Under the pieces are notes generated by a model. It had not been told where the DNA came from. It made no database searches and saw nothing but the letters and a program-made list of their open reading frames with translations. The position numbers and the translations under genes are program-made. 14,787 nt of DNA from Tissierella_A sp964489715 (lineage in GTDB: Bacteria > Bacillota > Clostridia > Tissierellales > Tissierellaceae): NCBI GenBank assembly GCA_964489715.1, contig CAZBAK010000041.1, forward strand, positions 1-14,787, given 5' to 3'. Within the stretch, counting starts at the first letter, position 1. Every line of letters begins with the position of its first letter. This document shows, piece by piece, positions 14,549 through 14,787 of this stretch.

Positions 14549-14626
14549 TTGTTGGTACTTAAGTCCGAGAGAGATTAATGGACATAAATAAATAGTTATT
14601 AAAAACTATTTAAAGTAAAGAATTAT
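14549..14626 (+). other. 5' leader of the tRNA-His/tRNA-Lys transcript, with hairpin
   Basis: The leader contains an 8-bp perfect stem AAATAGTT (14590-14597) with AACTATTT (14604-14611) around a 6-base loop, and a weaker GTCC/GGAC pairing (14563-14582 region). No T-run follows the stem, so it is not an attenuator. It may shape 5' processing by RNase P or another nuclease. I recognise no riboswitch here. Confidence 0.45.
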
Positions 14627-14703
14627 GGTGGGTGTAGCCTAGTGGTTAGGGCGCCAGATTGTGGCTCTGGAGATCGAGGGTTCAAATCCCTTCATCCACC
14701 CCA
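14627..14703 (+). tRNA. tRNA-His, anticodon GTG
   Basis: A full cloverleaf can be drawn. The extra G-1 typical of tRNA-His (14627) pairs with C73 (14700). The acceptor stem is GTGGGTG (14628-14634) with CATCCAC (14693-14699, one G-U pair). The D arm follows, then the anticodon stem CCAGA/TCTGG (14654-14658, 14666-14670) with loop TTGTGGC, giving anticodon GTG at 14661-14663. The T loop is TTCAAAT. CCA is encoded at 14701-14703. Confidence 0.97.
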
Positions 14704-14706
14704 TAT

Positions 14707-14782
14707 GATCCATTAGCTCAGTCGGTAGAGCACCTGACTTTTAATCAGGGTGTCCCGCGTTCGAGTCGCGGATGGATCACCA
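14707..14782 (+). tRNA. tRNA-Lys, anticodon TTT
   Basis: The acceptor stem GATCCAT (14707-14713) pairs with ATGGATC (14772-14778), with A73 at 14779 and encoded CCA at 14780-14782. The D stem is GCTC/GAGC. The anticodon stem is CCTGA/TCAGG with loop CTTTTAA, giving anticodon TTT at 14740-14742. The T arm is CCGCG/CGCGG with loop TTCGAGT. It lies 3 bases after tRNA-His and must be cut from the same transcript. T-rich sequence begins at 14783, where the window ends. Confidence 0.97.
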
Positions 14783-14787
14783 TTTTT

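Noticed and set aside
1..14787. Mobile elements, CRISPR arrays, toxin-antitoxin or phage genes
   Set aside because: No spaced direct repeats, transposase, integrase or phage-like protein was seen. Base composition and codon use look even throughout.

Overview
This window is a stretch of chromosome from a low-GC, AT-rich, Gram-positive-type bacterium. It is most likely an anaerobic member of the Bacillota (Clostridia or Tissierellia). The grounds are strong AGGAGG ribosome-binding sites, heavy use of AGA and ATA codons, and the gene neighbourhoods pcrA-ligA-gatCAB and rph-rdgB-phosphoesterase, which are typical of that phylum. A two-piece cobalamin-dependent methionine synthase also fits. The exact genus cannot be named from the sequence alone. 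Almost every gene on the window is on the + strand, and all are recognisable. There is no prophage, IS element, CRISPR array or defence island.

Bases 1-5094 hold the 3' part of the pcrA helicase, then ligA (NAD-dependent DNA ligase), an MFS transporter with an in-frame amber stop near its natural start, and gatC, which ends at a long-stem intrinsic terminator. Bases 5148-8199 hold a two-gene methionine synthase module: a free-standing reactivation-domain protein followed, with an 11-base overlap, by a MetH lacking that domain. Bases 8225-11251 hold a near-consensus promoter, gatA, gatB and a perfect 21-bp terminator. The three subunits of the tRNA amidotransferase GatCAB, normally one operon, are therefore split into gatC and gatAB by the methionine synthase module and by an intervening terminator and promoter.

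Bases 11252-11534 are an intergenic region. It carries what looks like the 23-codon amino-terminal stump of a UPF0316-type membrane protein with its own ribosome-binding site, followed by a second intrinsic terminator and a probable promoter. Bases 11535-14450 hold a tightly packed operon of five genes: rph (RNase PH), rdgB (XTP/dITP pyrophosphatase), a YfcE/MJ0936-type phosphoesterase, an exported ComEC-like metallo-beta-lactamase-fold hydrolase and a DUF3006 protein. The first three overlap and use non-ATG starts. The window ends with an exact consensus sigma-A promoter, a 78-base leader, tRNA-His(GTG) and tRNA-Lys(TTT).

Most of the content is housekeeping: DNA repair and replication, Gln-/Asn-tRNA formation, methionine synthesis, RNA 3' maturation, nucleotide-pool cleansing and tRNAs. 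I found no clear novel system. The points worth a second look are the amber codon in the transporter, the interrupted gatCAB operon, the gene stump with its own terminator, the ligase sequence signature, and the MBL-DUF3006 pair of unknown function.
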